A DNA stretch of 64,000 bases from UMGS1668 sp035447605. Its GTDB lineage: Bacteria; Bacillota; Clostridia; Oscillospirales; Ruminococcaceae. Under the pieces are notes generated by a model that saw nothing but the letters and a program-made list of their open reading frames with translations, searched no databases and was not told the origin of the DNA. The stretch is from positions 68,680 to 132,679 of the forward strand of contig DAOTHJ010000003.1 in assembly GCA_035447605.1 (NCBI GenBank). The letters run 5' to 3'. Every line of letters begins with the position of its first letter. Position 1 is the first letter of the stretch. Of this stretch, positions 42,322-50,294 are shown piece by piece. A program made the translations under genes and the position numbers.

Positions 42322-42366
42322 GCCCGGCCCGTGCCGAAAGAAGCATCTGCCGGGCTCGCTTTTTTG
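42322..42366 (+). terminator. Terminator after the purine nucleoside phosphorylase gene
   Basis: GCCCGGC / GCCGGGC stem around a 20-base loop, followed a few bases later by TTTTTT. Confidence 0.75.
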
Positions 42367-42458
42367 CTAAAATCCCGTATTTTGGCGGTGTTTCCGCCGG
42401 AGGCACCGTATTTTTCAGAATAAATGAACGACCCCTGACCGGAAAGGACGGAAGAAAA

Positions 42459-43748
42459 ATGCTGTTTAAGAACATCTCCTATGTGGATGAGAACTTCAAC
42501 GTTGTGGATAACGCCTGGATCGGCGTCAAAAACGGCGTGATCGACTGTATTTCCCAAAACAGGCCCGCAAACTGGAGCTGCGGCGAAGTCTACGACGGCA
42601 GCGGCAAAATCCTGATCCCGGGGCTTGTCAATAACCATACGCACGCCGCGATGACGCTGATGCGCGGCTACGGCGAAGGGCTTCCGCTTCAGAGATGGCT
42701 GGAAGAGAAGATTTTTCCCTTTGAGGCGCACTGGAACGAGGACGCGATCTACTGGGCAAATCTGCTCGCCATGTCCGAGATGCTCGCCTGCGGCACCACC
42801 TCCTTTACCGACATGTATTTCTTCGGCTCGGTGGAAGCAAAGGCCGTGCAGGATGTGGGCATGAAGTGCAACTTCAGCAATCCGCCGGTCAGCACCGACG
42901 GCACCCATCTCAAGGATCTCTCCTATTTTCCGGCCGTCTGGTCGGAGATCCAGCAGTGGGGCCACAGCAAGGGCCGTTTCATGATGGAATTCGGCATCCA
43001 CGCCGAGTACACCGCCACCGAGGCGCTGATCCGCGAGACCGCCGCCTTCGCGAAGGAAAACGGCCTGCGGGTTCATGCGCATATGTCCGAGACGCAGAAG
43101 GAGCATGAGGAATGCAAGCAGCGCAACGGCGGCATAACGCCGGCGAAGCTCCTCCTCGACTGCGGCCTGTTTGAGAATCCGACCAACGTGGCGCACTGCG
43201 TCTGGGCGGAGGACGACGACATCCGGATCCTTGCGGAGAACCATGTGACCGCGACGCATAATCCCTCGAGCAACATGAAGCTCGGCAGCGGCTTTGCGCC
43301 GGTGCGCAAAATGCTGGATGCCGGCGTCAACGTGGCGCTCGGCACCGACGGCGCCGCGAGCAACAACAACCTCAACATGTTTGAGGAGATGCACATGGCG
43401 GCCATGATCGCCCGCGGCCGTTCCGGCCATGCGGACGAGATCAGCGCCGCGGAGATTCTTAAAATGGCGACCGTCGACGGCGCAAGGAGCCAGGGCCGTA
43501 TGGACACCGGCCTCATCAAAATCGGATACAAGGCGGACCTCGCCGTCGTCGATCTCGACCGGCCGCATCTGGTTCCGTCCTACAATAAGCTCGATTCCCT
43601 TGTCTTCTCCGCGCAGGGTGCCGACGTCGTCCTGACCATGGTGGATGGCGACGTCCTCTACCGCGACGGAAAATACAAGACGATCGACTTCCCGAAGGTC
43701 TGCGACAAAATCAGTCTCTGCCTGCCGAAGATCCTTTCCCAGATCTGA
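42459..43748 (+). CDS. Amidohydrolase, 5-methylthioadenosine/S-adenosylhomocysteine deaminase-like
   Basis: 429 residues. Metal ligands: LVNNHTHAAMTLMRGY (HxH), VHAHMSET (His), TNVAHCVW (His) and ALGTDGAASNNNLNMFEEM (Asp), the signature of the MtaD/SsnA-type cytosine-deaminase-like group. Most members deaminate S-adenosylhomocysteine, methylthioadenosine or adenosine. The product inosine-type nucleosides would suit the neighbouring phosphorylase. GGAAAGGACGGAAG is the probable binding site. Annotation as MtaD is likely but substrate can only be tested biochemically. Confidence 0.87.
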   Translation: MLFKNISYVDENFNVVDNAWIGVKNGVIDCISQNRPANWSCGEVYDGSGKILIPGLVNNHTHAAMTLMRGYGEGLPLQRWLEEKIFPFEAHWNEDAIYWANLLAMSEMLACGTTSFTDMYFFGSVEAKAVQDVGMKCNFSNPPVSTDGTHLKDLSYFPAVWSEIQQWGHSKGRFMMEFGIHAEYTATEALIRETAAFAKENGLRVHAHMSETQKEHEECKQRNGGITPAKLLLDCGLFENPTNVAHCVWAEDDDIRILAENHVTATHNPSSNMKLGSGFAPVRKMLDAGVNVALGTDGAASNNNLNMFEEMHMAAMIARGRSGHADEISAAEILKMATVDGARSQGRMDTGLIKIGYKADLAVVDLDRPHLVPSYNKLDSLVFSAQGADVVLTMVDGDVLYRDGKYKTIDFPKVCDKISLCLPKILSQI

Positions 43749-43770
43749 CGCCTCCATTTTGGCGTTGCAG

Positions 43771-43797
43771 AGGGCGGATGCGGAATTCCGCCCTTTA
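43771..43797 (+). terminator. Short terminator
   Basis: AGGGCGGA / TCCGCCCT, 8-bp stem with an 8-base loop, then TTTAT; ends where the next gene's ribosome binding site begins. Confidence 0.65.
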
Positions 43798-43820
43798 TGC
43801 ATATTAAAGGGGGACAGCGT

Positions 43821-45572
43821 TTGAGCTTAAAGAAACAGAATTTCCTCCAGGGTGCCCTGATTCTGAGTTTCGCGACCATCTTTGTCAAGGCCATCGGCGC
43901 GCTCTTCAAGATTCCGCTGATGAACATCATCGGCGGCGAGGGCATGGGCTATTACAACACGGCCTATCAGATCTTCAACCCGCTTTATACGCTCGCGACC
44001 GCCGGCATCCCGGTGGCCGTCTCCCGGATGGTCTCCGAATGCGTGACGCTGGGGCGTTTTCGGGATGTCAGAAAGATCTTTCAGGTTTCGATGGTCTGTT
44101 TTCTCATCACCGGAACGGCGGGCAGCCTGGTCATGCTTTTCGGCGCGGGATTCCTCACCTCGTCCGTGGTGGGCAATCCGGGCGCCGTCTGGGCGGTGGC
44201 GGTCCTGTCTCCGGCGGTCTTTTTCATCTGCATGATGAGCGCCTACCGCGGTTATTATCAGGGCCTGCGCAACATGTATCCGACCGCCGTCTCCCAGATG
44301 GTGGAGGCCGTGTTCAAGCTGCTCCTTGGCCTCGGGCTGACGCTTGTCGTCACGAAGATCGGCACTGCCGAGTATGAGAAGACCGGCACCATCTTCGGCA
44401 TTAAAATCGGGCTCACCGAGAACGCGGCCACCGCGGCTTCGGCGATCGCGCCCTATGCGGCTGCGGCGGCCATCGCGGGCGTCATGCTCTCGACGATCGC
44501 CGGAACCATCTACCTGATGATCCGTTATAACCGGAAGGGCGACGGCATCAGCGAGGAGGAACTTTTCGCCTCCGTGGAGCCGCAGGAGAGCAAAACCATT
44601 TTCCGGTGCCTGATTGCGATCGCGCTGCCGGTCTGTTTTGCCTCCCTAGCGACCAACCTCACCAACCTGATCGACCTGATTTCGCTGATGAACCGACTGG
44701 AGTACGCGATTCGCCTCGATTCGGATACGATCCTTACCATGTATAAGGGCCTGCTTCCGGAGAAGCTGACGCTCGACGGTATCCCGAACTATCTTTATGG
44801 CGTCTATACCGGCATGCCGGTGGAGCTTTTTAATTTGATTCCGGCCATTGCCACCACCTTCGGCATCTCCGCGCTGCCGACCGTGACGGAGACATGGACG
44901 ACGCACAACCGCCACCGGATCAAACGGTCCATCGACAGCGTGCTGCGCATCACCGCGCTGATGGCGTTCCCGGCAGGGCTTGGGCTCTCCTTCCTTTCAA
45001 AGCAGATCCTTGACCTGCTCTATCCGAAGGTTCCGCTGGAGGTGGAGATTGCCGCCCCGATGCTGACCGTCATGGGCATCTCGGTGATGTTTGTTTCGAT
45101 TGTCGTCACCTGCAACAGCGTGCTTCAGGCGATCGGAAAGGAACGCATTCCGCTGGTGCTGCTTTTGATCGGCGCCGCCGTCAAGCTAGGCATTAACTTT
45201 ACGTTTATTGCCATTCCGTCCATCAATATTAAAGCTGCGCCTTATGGTTCCCTGTGCTGCTATGGCCTGCTGCTGATCCTGAGCATCATCCTGATCAACC
45301 GGCATGCGGGTATCCATGTGGATCTCTGGTCCGTCCTTTTGAAGCCGCTGTTTGCGGGGCTTGTCTGCGCGCTCAGCGCAAAGGGCGTCTGGCTGCTGAC
45401 GCAGGAGGGGCTCGGATCCCGTACCGCAACCGTGCTCGCAATCTGTGCGGCGGTGCTAATTTACACCGCCACGGTGCTCGCCATCCGCGGCGTACCGAAA
45501 AATGATATAAAAATGCTGCCGAAAGGCGAAAAAATCGCAGAACTACTTGCAAAATGGCATCTCTTAGGGTAA
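43821..45572 (+). CDS. SpoVB/MurJ-like lipid flippase (MVF/MOP superfamily)
   Basis: 583 residues from TTG 43821, chosen because AAAGGGGG lies 7 bases upstream; the ATG at 43797 sits in the preceding hairpin without a site. Fourteen or so membrane helices. FLQGALILSFATIFVKAIGALFKIPL and GEGMGYYNTAYQIFNPLYTLATAGIP (each in part) are typical of the YabM/SpoVB/MurJ branch. Such proteins flip lipid-linked oligosaccharides, especially lipid II for peptidoglycan. The downstream order mazG-HU-S4 protein corresponds to yabN-yabO, so this is the yabM position rather than a polysaccharide locus. Confidence 0.9.
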   Translation: MSLKKQNFLQGALILSFATIFVKAIGALFKIPLMNIIGGEGMGYYNTAYQIFNPLYTLATAGIPVAVSRMVSECVTLGRFRDVRKIFQVSMVCFLITGTAGSLVMLFGAGFLTSSVVGNPGAVWAVAVLSPAVFFICMMSAYRGYYQGLRNMYPTAVSQMVEAVFKLLLGLGLTLVVTKIGTAEYEKTGTIFGIKIGLTENAATAASAIAPYAAAAAIAGVMLSTIAGTIYLMIRYNRKGDGISEEELFASVEPQESKTIFRCLIAIALPVCFASLATNLTNLIDLISLMNRLEYAIRLDSDTILTMYKGLLPEKLTLDGIPNYLYGVYTGMPVELFNLIPAIATTFGISALPTVTETWTTHNRHRIKRSIDSVLRITALMAFPAGLGLSFLSKQILDLLYPKVPLEVEIAAPMLTVMGISVMFVSIVVTCNSVLQAIGKERIPLVLLLIGAAVKLGINFTFIAIPSINIKAAPYGSLCCYGLLLILSIILINRHAGIHVDLWSVLLKPLFAGLVCALSAKGVWLLTQEGLGSRTATVLAICAAVLIYTATVLAIRGVPKNDIKMLPKGEKIAELLAKWHLLG

Positions 45573-45576
45573 GATA

Positions 45577-46437
45577 ATGGAGGCTTTTGTGGATTTCAAA
45601 TTCAAGGAAACGTATGACATCGGCGACCTGCTCCGGATTATGGAAATTCTGAGGAGCGGCGAAGGCTGCCCCTGGGATCGGCAGCAGACGCACGCTTCGA
45701 TTCGCCAGAATTTCATCGAGGAGACCTACGAGGTAGCCGAGGCCATCGACAACGCCGATACCGAAGCGCTCTGCGAGGAGCTGGGCGATGTGCTCATGCA
45801 GATCGTCTTTCATTGCCAGATCGAAAAAGAAAAGGGCAGCTTCGGTTTTTCTGAAATCTGCGACGGCCTGTGCAAAAAACTTATCGTCCGCCATCCCCAT
45901 GTGTTTGGAGACAAAGCCGCGTTTTCCGCGGAATATGCTTTCCGGCGCTGGGATGAAATAAAGGCCGAAACCAAGGGTCAGAAGACGGGCACGGATACGC
46001 TTGCCGCCGTTCCGAAGACTTTGCCTGCACTGATGCGGAGCGCAAAGCTGCAAAAGCGTGCCGCAAAAGCTTCGGGACTGTCCCATGACCCCGATCATGC
46101 CCTTCGCGATCTCGACGGGGGAGTCGCAAGGTTGAAGGAGGCTGCGGCCGAAGATAATTCTTCTCGGAAACAAGAAGAATTGGGGGATGTGCTTTTCGCC
46201 GCCGTTGAAGTGGCGGAGGCACTGGGCGTGGAGCCGGAGGAATGTCTTTCCGGTTCCTGCGAACGATTCACACAGCGTTTTTCTTTTGCGGAAGAGAAAG
46301 CTGCCGGGGAGGGGAAGAGCCTCCGGGATCTTTTGCCGGCGGAGCTCGAAAAGCTCTGGGATGCGGCAAAAAAGGAAGAGGAACAAAAAAAGCCGCGAGA
46401 AAGCGGCAAAATTGTAACGGAGGGAAATGTAAAATGA
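45577..46437 (+). CDS. mazG: Nucleoside triphosphate pyrophosphohydrolase MazG
   Basis: 286 residues with two MazG repeats. The first carries GCPWDRQQTHASIRQNFIEETYEVAEAID and ELGDVLMQIVFH (metal-binding EExxE...ExxD; quoted in part), and the second, weaker one begins near AVPKTLPALMRSAKLQKRAAK with EELGDVLFAAVEVA. It hydrolyses (deoxy)nucleoside triphosphates and limits misincorporation. Starts 5 bases after the flippase gene. A GCCGC / GCGGC hairpin lies inside its last codons, just before the HU ribosome binding site. It overlaps hup by 4 bases. Confidence 0.94.
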   Translation: MEAFVDFKFKETYDIGDLLRIMEILRSGEGCPWDRQQTHASIRQNFIEETYEVAEAIDNADTEALCEELGDVLMQIVFHCQIEKEKGSFGFSEICDGLCKKLIVRHPHVFGDKAAFSAEYAFRRWDEIKAETKGQKTGTDTLAAVPKTLPALMRSAKLQKRAAKASGLSHDPDHALRDLDGGVARLKEAAAEDNSSRKQEELGDVLFAAVEVAEALGVEPEECLSGSCERFTQRFSFAEEKAAGEGKSLRDLLPAELEKLWDAAKKEEEQKKPRESGKIVTEGNVK

Positions 46438-46712
46438 CGAAAGCCGACCTGATCACCGCAGTAGCAGAGAAGACAGAATTCACCAAGAAAGACAGCGAAA
46501 AAGCCGTCCTTGCCGTACTGGATTCCATCACCGAGGCCCTGGTTGCCGGGGAAAAAGTCCAGCTTGTCGGATTTGGCTGCTTCGAAGTCAAAGAGAGAGC
46601 CGCCAGAAAAGGCGTCAATCCGAGAACCAAAGAGGATATCGATATTGCTTCCTCCATGCTCCCGGTGTTCAAGGCCGGCAAGGGCCTGAAGGCCGCCGTC
46701 ACGAAGGAATAA
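46434..46712 (+). CDS. hup: HU-family DNA-binding protein
   Basis: 92 residues, full HU length: MTKADLITAVAEKTEFTKKD at the start, the signature GFGCFEVKERAARKGVNPRT for the beta-arm that intercalates into DNA (GFGxFxVxxRxARxGxNPxT), and FKAGKGLKAAV at the end. It bends and compacts chromosomal DNA. GGAGGG precedes the ATG, which overlaps the mazG stop. A terminator follows, so strong expression of this small gene may depend on an internal promoter I cannot pinpoint. Confidence 0.96.
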   Translation: MTKADLITAVAEKTEFTKKDSEKAVLAVLDSITEALVAGEKVQLVGFGCFEVKERAARKGVNPRTKEDIDIASSMLPVFKAGKGLKAAVTKE

Positions 46713-46731
46713 AGAAGCAAAACCGAAGCCT

Positions 46732-46760
46732 CCGTTCCATCGAGCGGGGGCTTTTTTTAA
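46732..46760 (+). terminator. Terminator after hup
   Basis: AGCC-TCCG / CGG-GGGCT stem with an 11-base loop and seven T; the next ribosome binding site AAAGGAGG follows at once. Confidence 0.85.
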
Positions 46761-46772
46761 AGGAGGAATTCC

Positions 46773-47015
46773 ATGCGGCTCGACAAGTATCTGAAAATTA
46801 CCCGCCTGATCAAACGCCGCACCGTCGCCAACGAAGCCTGCGACGCCGGGCGCGTTCTCGTCAACGGAAGGGCCGCCCGCGCTTCCTATGAGATAAAAGA
46901 AGGGGATATCGTCGAAATACAGCTTGGGCAGAAACCCCTCCGCGTCGAGGTGCTTTCCATCGAAGAATCGCCGAAAAAGGAGGACGCGGCCCGAAACTAC
47001 CGCGTCATAGAATAA
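46773..47015 (+). CDS. rqcP: S4-domain RNA-binding protein RqcP/Hsp15-like
   Basis: 80 residues: MRLDKYLKITRLIKRRTVANEACDAGRVLVNG is a clean S4 domain (quoted start MRLDKYLKITRLIKRRT). This is the YabO/RqcP family, which works with RqcH in adding alanine tails to peptides on stalled 50S subunits. AAAGGAGG lies 7 bases before the ATG. In Bacillus yabO is followed by the sporulation genes yabP and yabQ and by divIC; none of these follows here. Confidence 0.9.
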   Translation: MRLDKYLKITRLIKRRTVANEACDAGRVLVNGRAARASYEIKEGDIVEIQLGQKPLRVEVLSIEESPKKEDAARNYRVIE

Positions 47016-47048
47016 GGCTCTTTCCGGCCGAAAATCCCATGTTTTTAC

Positions 47049-47077
47049 TTGTAAATATTTCCGGATCCTGCTATGAT
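47049..47077 (+). promoter_or_regulatory. Promoter of the NPNTG-tailed secreted protein gene
   Basis: TTGTAA (47049-47054), 17-base spacer, TATGAT (47072-47077), 52 bases before the ATG. Confidence 0.75.
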
Positions 47078-47129
47078 GGAGACGGATAAAAATATCAGAT
47101 TGTCTCAGACAATTAGAGAGGGGTATTTT

Positions 47130-47792
47130 ATGAAGAAATTATTGGCTTTTGCGCTTTGTTTGCTGCTTGTTCTCGCCATGCTGCCGGTCGCCTCATTCGC
47201 TTCCAGCGACGATGACGACGACGATGACTCCTACTATGAGAAGAACGGCATCGAAGCCTCCGGAACCAACGTCAGCATCGGACGCCTGAGCCTGCTGAGC
47301 TGGAAATATGACGAGCTCGAAGATCTCGCGAAGGAACTCGGCGCAACCCTGAATGAGATCCTGTTCACCTGTGAGATCACCGACACGGATTCCGGGGACA
47401 AGGATATCATGTTCAGCCTCGGCGATGACTACGAAGAGGACGAAGTAACCATCTTGTATATGCACAAGGATGGGACCATCGACGTGATCGCCGCCATGTG
47501 CGACGAGACCGGAGACATCGAACTTGATACCACTTCCACCGGCGCCGCCTATATGATTCTTAACGGTCCGGAATATGCCGCCGCCTATGATTCCACGCTG
47601 GTGGCCAAGAAGCCCGGCACCTACGTCACCTCCGCGAAGAGCAGCGGGACGACGTCCTCTTCCTCTTCTCCGATTACGGTGAAGCCCTCCACCGACACCA
47701 CCACTTCGACCGATACGACCGGAACTCAGCAGGAGGAGAACCCCAATACCGGAATCGGCACGATGCCACGCTTTTTCCTGAGACTGTTCTGA
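47130..47792 (+). CDS. Secreted acidic protein with NPNTG motif and no membrane anchor
   Basis: 220 residues from ATG 47130, preceded by AGAGGGG. Signal peptide MKKLLAFALCLLLVLAMLPVASFAS (cleaved near FAS; quoted in two parts here: MKKLLAFALCLLL, VLAMLPVASFAS), then a run of seven Asp. The folded part has a beta-rich segment, SLGDDYEEDEVTILYMHKDG and IELDTTSTGAAYMILNG, clearly similar to one in the large surface protein at 61368-62999. A Ser/Thr-rich linker ends in EENPNTG, followed by only 12 residues (IGTMPRFFLRLF) and the stop. No hydrophobic anchor follows, and a terminator does. It may be released or bound by other means. Function unknown. Confidence 0.8.
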   Translation: MKKLLAFALCLLLVLAMLPVASFASSDDDDDDDSYYEKNGIEASGTNVSIGRLSLLSWKYDELEDLAKELGATLNEILFTCEITDTDSGDKDIMFSLGDDYEEDEVTILYMHKDGTIDVIAAMCDETGDIELDTTSTGAAYMILNGPEYAAAYDSTLVAKKPGTYVTSAKSSGTTSSSSSPITVKPSTDTTTSTDTTGTQQEENPNTGIGTMPRFFLRLF

Positions 47793-47813
47793 TGGTCTGC
47801 AAAAAAAGAGAAA

Positions 47814-47846
47814 GGCTTTTCGACCGGCACATACCGGTCGAAAAAT
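47814..47846 (+). terminator. Rho-independent terminator 1 after the NPNTG gene
   Basis: TTTTCGACCGG / CCGGTCGAAAA, 11-bp perfect stem, loop CACATA. Confidence 0.85.
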
Positions 47847-47866
47847 GAGCTTCCTCATACAAGTGC

Positions 47867-47908
47867 AAAAAAAGGCCCGCTGCGTTTTTTCGCGGCGGGT
47901 TTTTTCTT
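47867..47908 (+). terminator. Rho-independent terminator 2
   Basis: AAAAAAGG-CCCGCTGCG / CGCGGCGGG-TTTTTT hairpin. Tandem with the first; A and T flanks would also stop minus-strand transcripts from birA. The remaining 160 bases up to the birA end hold nothing I can identify. Confidence 0.85.
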
Positions 47909-48071
47909 TGTTGATGAGCTTCGGCTTAATTTTGTATGGCCGGAGACGGACATACTGAAGGAACTGCCGTGGTGCAGCAGGCATTTTTAAATCGGGAATC
48001 GCTTCCTTTTGGCTCCGCTTTTTCTCCTCCGCGCCGGTTCCGGTATCGGTGGAGTCTTTGAGCTCCAAAGG

Positions 48072-48923
48072 TCAGGGCAGCAGGCGGATCTCTCCGGCGG
48101 AGAGGGCCGCCTCGCATCCGTCGTCGTACCGGACAATCAACCGACAGGCGTCGTCGATATCGAGAACAACGGCCGGCCGTTCGCCTTCTCCGGAGCGGAC
48201 GGCGATCCGCATTCCGGCGGCGAGGCTTCGGCCAAGATAACCTTCTGCCGGTTCGCCGTGTTCGAGTGCCCCGCAGCGCCGCATCAGACGGTTCAGAACC
48301 TCCGCAGCCAGACGGTTTTTCATGTCGGGCTGCGCGCTTTCAAAGACGCTGCCGGCGGTCTCCCGGATCTCGGCGGGGAAGCCCTCCTTTGGCGGAAAGA
48401 CGTTGATCCCGATGCCGACGATCACATAATCCGGCTTCTCCTCCGATTCCTTTACCGAGGCCTCGGTCAGAATTCCGCAGACCTTTCGGCCGTCGATCAG
48501 GATATCGTTTACCCATTTGATCCAGGGCTTTTTTCCCGAGACGCTTTCGATCGCCTCGCATACCGCGACGGCGGCCTCCGTTCCAAACAGAGGCGCCCGC
48601 GCGGCGGAGACCTCCGGGTAGAATAGCACGCTCAGATAGATGCCCGTATCGGGCGGTGAATAAAAACTTCTTCCGGGTTTGCCGCGTCCGGCCGTCTGCG
48701 ATGCGGCAATCACCGCCTCGGCCCGCCGTTCCCCGGTGCCGGCCCTCTCCCGCAGCAGGGAACTGGTGGAGGCCGCCGACTCCAGTACCTCCAGCTTCAG
48801 ATCTTCAGCCGGGGGCAGCAGATACTTCCGGATTCCGTCGGCGGAGAGGCGGCCGTATTCCTCGGGCATCATTTTGTCGCCCTTCGTTTCGGGTCCCTTT
48901 CCGTTTTCCGCTTGTTTCGGCAT
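48072..48923 (-). CDS. birA: Biotin-[acetyl-CoA carboxylase] ligase, without DNA-binding domain
   Basis: 283 residues. The biotin protein ligase catalytic core contains SQTAGRGKPGRSFYSPPDTGIYLS (biotin/AMP loop GRGKPGR), IKWVNDILIDGRKVCGILTE and VIVGIGINV. A small C-terminal SH3-like domain follows. There is no helix-turn-helix at the N-terminus, so it is a monofunctional ligase rather than a BirA repressor. It would attach biotin to AccB, encoded 7 kb downstream. AAGGAGGAG precedes the ATG. It is transcribed divergently from the DMT transporter gene. Confidence 0.93.
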   Translation of the reverse strand: MPKQAENGKGPETKGDKMMPEEYGRLSADGIRKYLLPPAEDLKLEVLESAASTSSLLRERAGTGERRAEAVIAASQTAGRGKPGRSFYSPPDTGIYLSVLFYPEVSAARAPLFGTEAAVAVCEAIESVSGKKPWIKWVNDILIDGRKVCGILTEASVKESEEKPDYVIVGIGINVFPPKEGFPAEIRETAGSVFESAQPDMKNRLAAEVLNRLMRRCGALEHGEPAEGYLGRSLAAGMRIAVRSGEGERPAVVLDIDDACRLIVRYDDGCEAALSAGEIRLLP

Positions 48924-49119
48924 GTCATCTCCTCCTTACGGCCGCATATTTGGTTCAAATGTATTTTGTGATTTTTTGCTGGACCCTGTGGCGGCCTGAT
49001 GCGGGCGGAAAGAAATCCTCCGATCGGCCATTTTTTCATAGGAAAACGAATTTGCTTTTCTATCGGCTGAACTTATGGTACACTACTACTATTCATAATT
49101 CAAGTGAGAGAAAACAGAA

Positions 49120-50031
49120 ATGAAAACCGCACGTATAAAGTATCTCCTGGCGCTGCTGCTTTTTGGCTCCAACGGGATCGTCGCAAGCTATATTTTTATG
49201 AACAGTTATGAAATCGTATGGTTCCGGACCCTGATTGGGAGCCTGTTCCTGATTCTTGTTTTTGGCTTTTCGGGGCAGCGCTTCCGGATCGGGAAAAACA
49301 AGCGGGAGTTCGGGTACCTGATCGTCTCAGGAATCGCCATGGGCGCAAGCTGGATGTTCTTATATGAGGCCTATGCCCGCATCGGCGTAGGCATGGCGAC
49401 GTTTGCCTATTATTGCGGCCCGATGATTGTGATGGCGCTTACCCCCCTCCTTTTTCATGAGGCCATTTCGGGCGCAAAGCTGCTGGGGCTTTTTTCGGTT
49501 GCCGCCGGGATGTTCCTTGTGAACCGGCAGGAACTTTTGCAGGGCAAATTTTCGTGGGGGCTGCTCTGCGGCATTCTGTCCGCCGTGACATACGCGGTCA
49601 TGGTCATCTTCAATAAAAAAGCCACGGGGATCACCGGGCTCGCCAATTCCGTATGCCAGTTGTCGGTGAGTTTTCTCACGGTCAGCCTGTTTCTTCTGAT
49701 AAAGCAAGGGTTGGCCATTGCCATTCCCACCCGGAGCATCTTTCCGGTTTTGCTGCTGGGCATCGTCAACACGGGGGTGGGATGTTATCTCTACTTTTCT
49801 TCCATCCCGCGGCTGCCTGCCCAGACCGTCGCAATCTGGGGATATCTGGAGCCCGTTTCGGCGCTGGCCCTTTCGGCGGTCTGGCTAAACGAACGTTTCA
49901 CTTTTCTTCAGTTCATCGGTATGGCGCTGATTCTGGGAGGGTCGGCTTTCGGGGAACTCTATACGGGCCGGCTTTTTGCGCTGCCCCGGAAATGCCCGCG
50001 AGATGGGCAAAATGCTGCTCCAAGGGAATAA
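49120..50031 (+). CDS. DMT-superfamily (EamA) transporter
   Basis: 303 residues with ten predicted membrane helices in two EamA repeats; the second ends with IPRLPAQTVAIWGYLEPVSALALSAVWLNERF (quoted core: WGYLEPVSALALSA), the best-conserved EamA segment. Drug/metabolite transporters of this type export amino acids, purines or other metabolites; the substrate cannot be inferred. The ribosome binding site (GTGAGAGAAAAC) is weak. A terminator follows, separating it from the fatty-acid operon. Confidence 0.87.
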   Translation: MKTARIKYLLALLLFGSNGIVASYIFMNSYEIVWFRTLIGSLFLILVFGFSGQRFRIGKNKREFGYLIVSGIAMGASWMFLYEAYARIGVGMATFAYYCGPMIVMALTPLLFHEAISGAKLLGLFSVAAGMFLVNRQELLQGKFSWGLLCGILSAVTYAVMVIFNKKATGITGLANSVCQLSVSFLTVSLFLLIKQGLAIAIPTRSIFPVLLLGIVNTGVGCYLYFSSIPRLPAQTVAIWGYLEPVSALALSAVWLNERFTFLQFIGMALILGGSAFGELYTGRLFALPRKCPRDGQNAAPRE

Positions 50032-50078
50032 GGGGATGCTCCGGCGGCGGTCTGCCTCAGGCCGGGTGTATTCGTGGC

Positions 50079-50113
50079 AAACGGCGGTTCCATTTTGGGG
50101 CCGCCGTTTTTTT
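50079..50113 (+). terminator. Terminator before the fatty-acid operon
   Basis: AAACGGCGG / CCGCCGTTTTTTT stem with a 12-base loop. Confidence 0.9.
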
Positions 50114-50226
50114 GAGCCGTTTTGCCGTCCGCCGGGCAGGGCCGCCTTTTCAGGGGAGGCATCTCCCTCCGGACCGAGTGCCCGGTTCGGCGGCCCCCTG
50201 AACAGGATTCCTTCGCAAAAGAGGGC

Positions 50227-50255
50227 TTGACAAATCCATCGCGCAGCTATATCAT
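50227..50255 (+). promoter_or_regulatory. Promoter of the fabT-fab-acc operon
   Basis: TTGACA (50227-50232), 17-base spacer, TATCAT (50250-50255), 40 bases before the fabT ATG. Confidence 0.88.
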
Positions 50256-50268
50256 TAGTTATACTAAT
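50254..50268 (+). promoter_or_regulatory. Candidate FabT-type operator
   Basis: Palindrome ATTAGT-TAT-ACTAAT overlapping the end of the -10 and the start site. MarR-family repressors bind short AT-rich dyads in this position. The sequence is not the streptococcal FabT site, so assignment rests on position and on the adjacent MarR gene. Confidence 0.6.
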
Positions 50269-50294
50269 TAATTATTTTTGGGGAGGCGCAGTCC

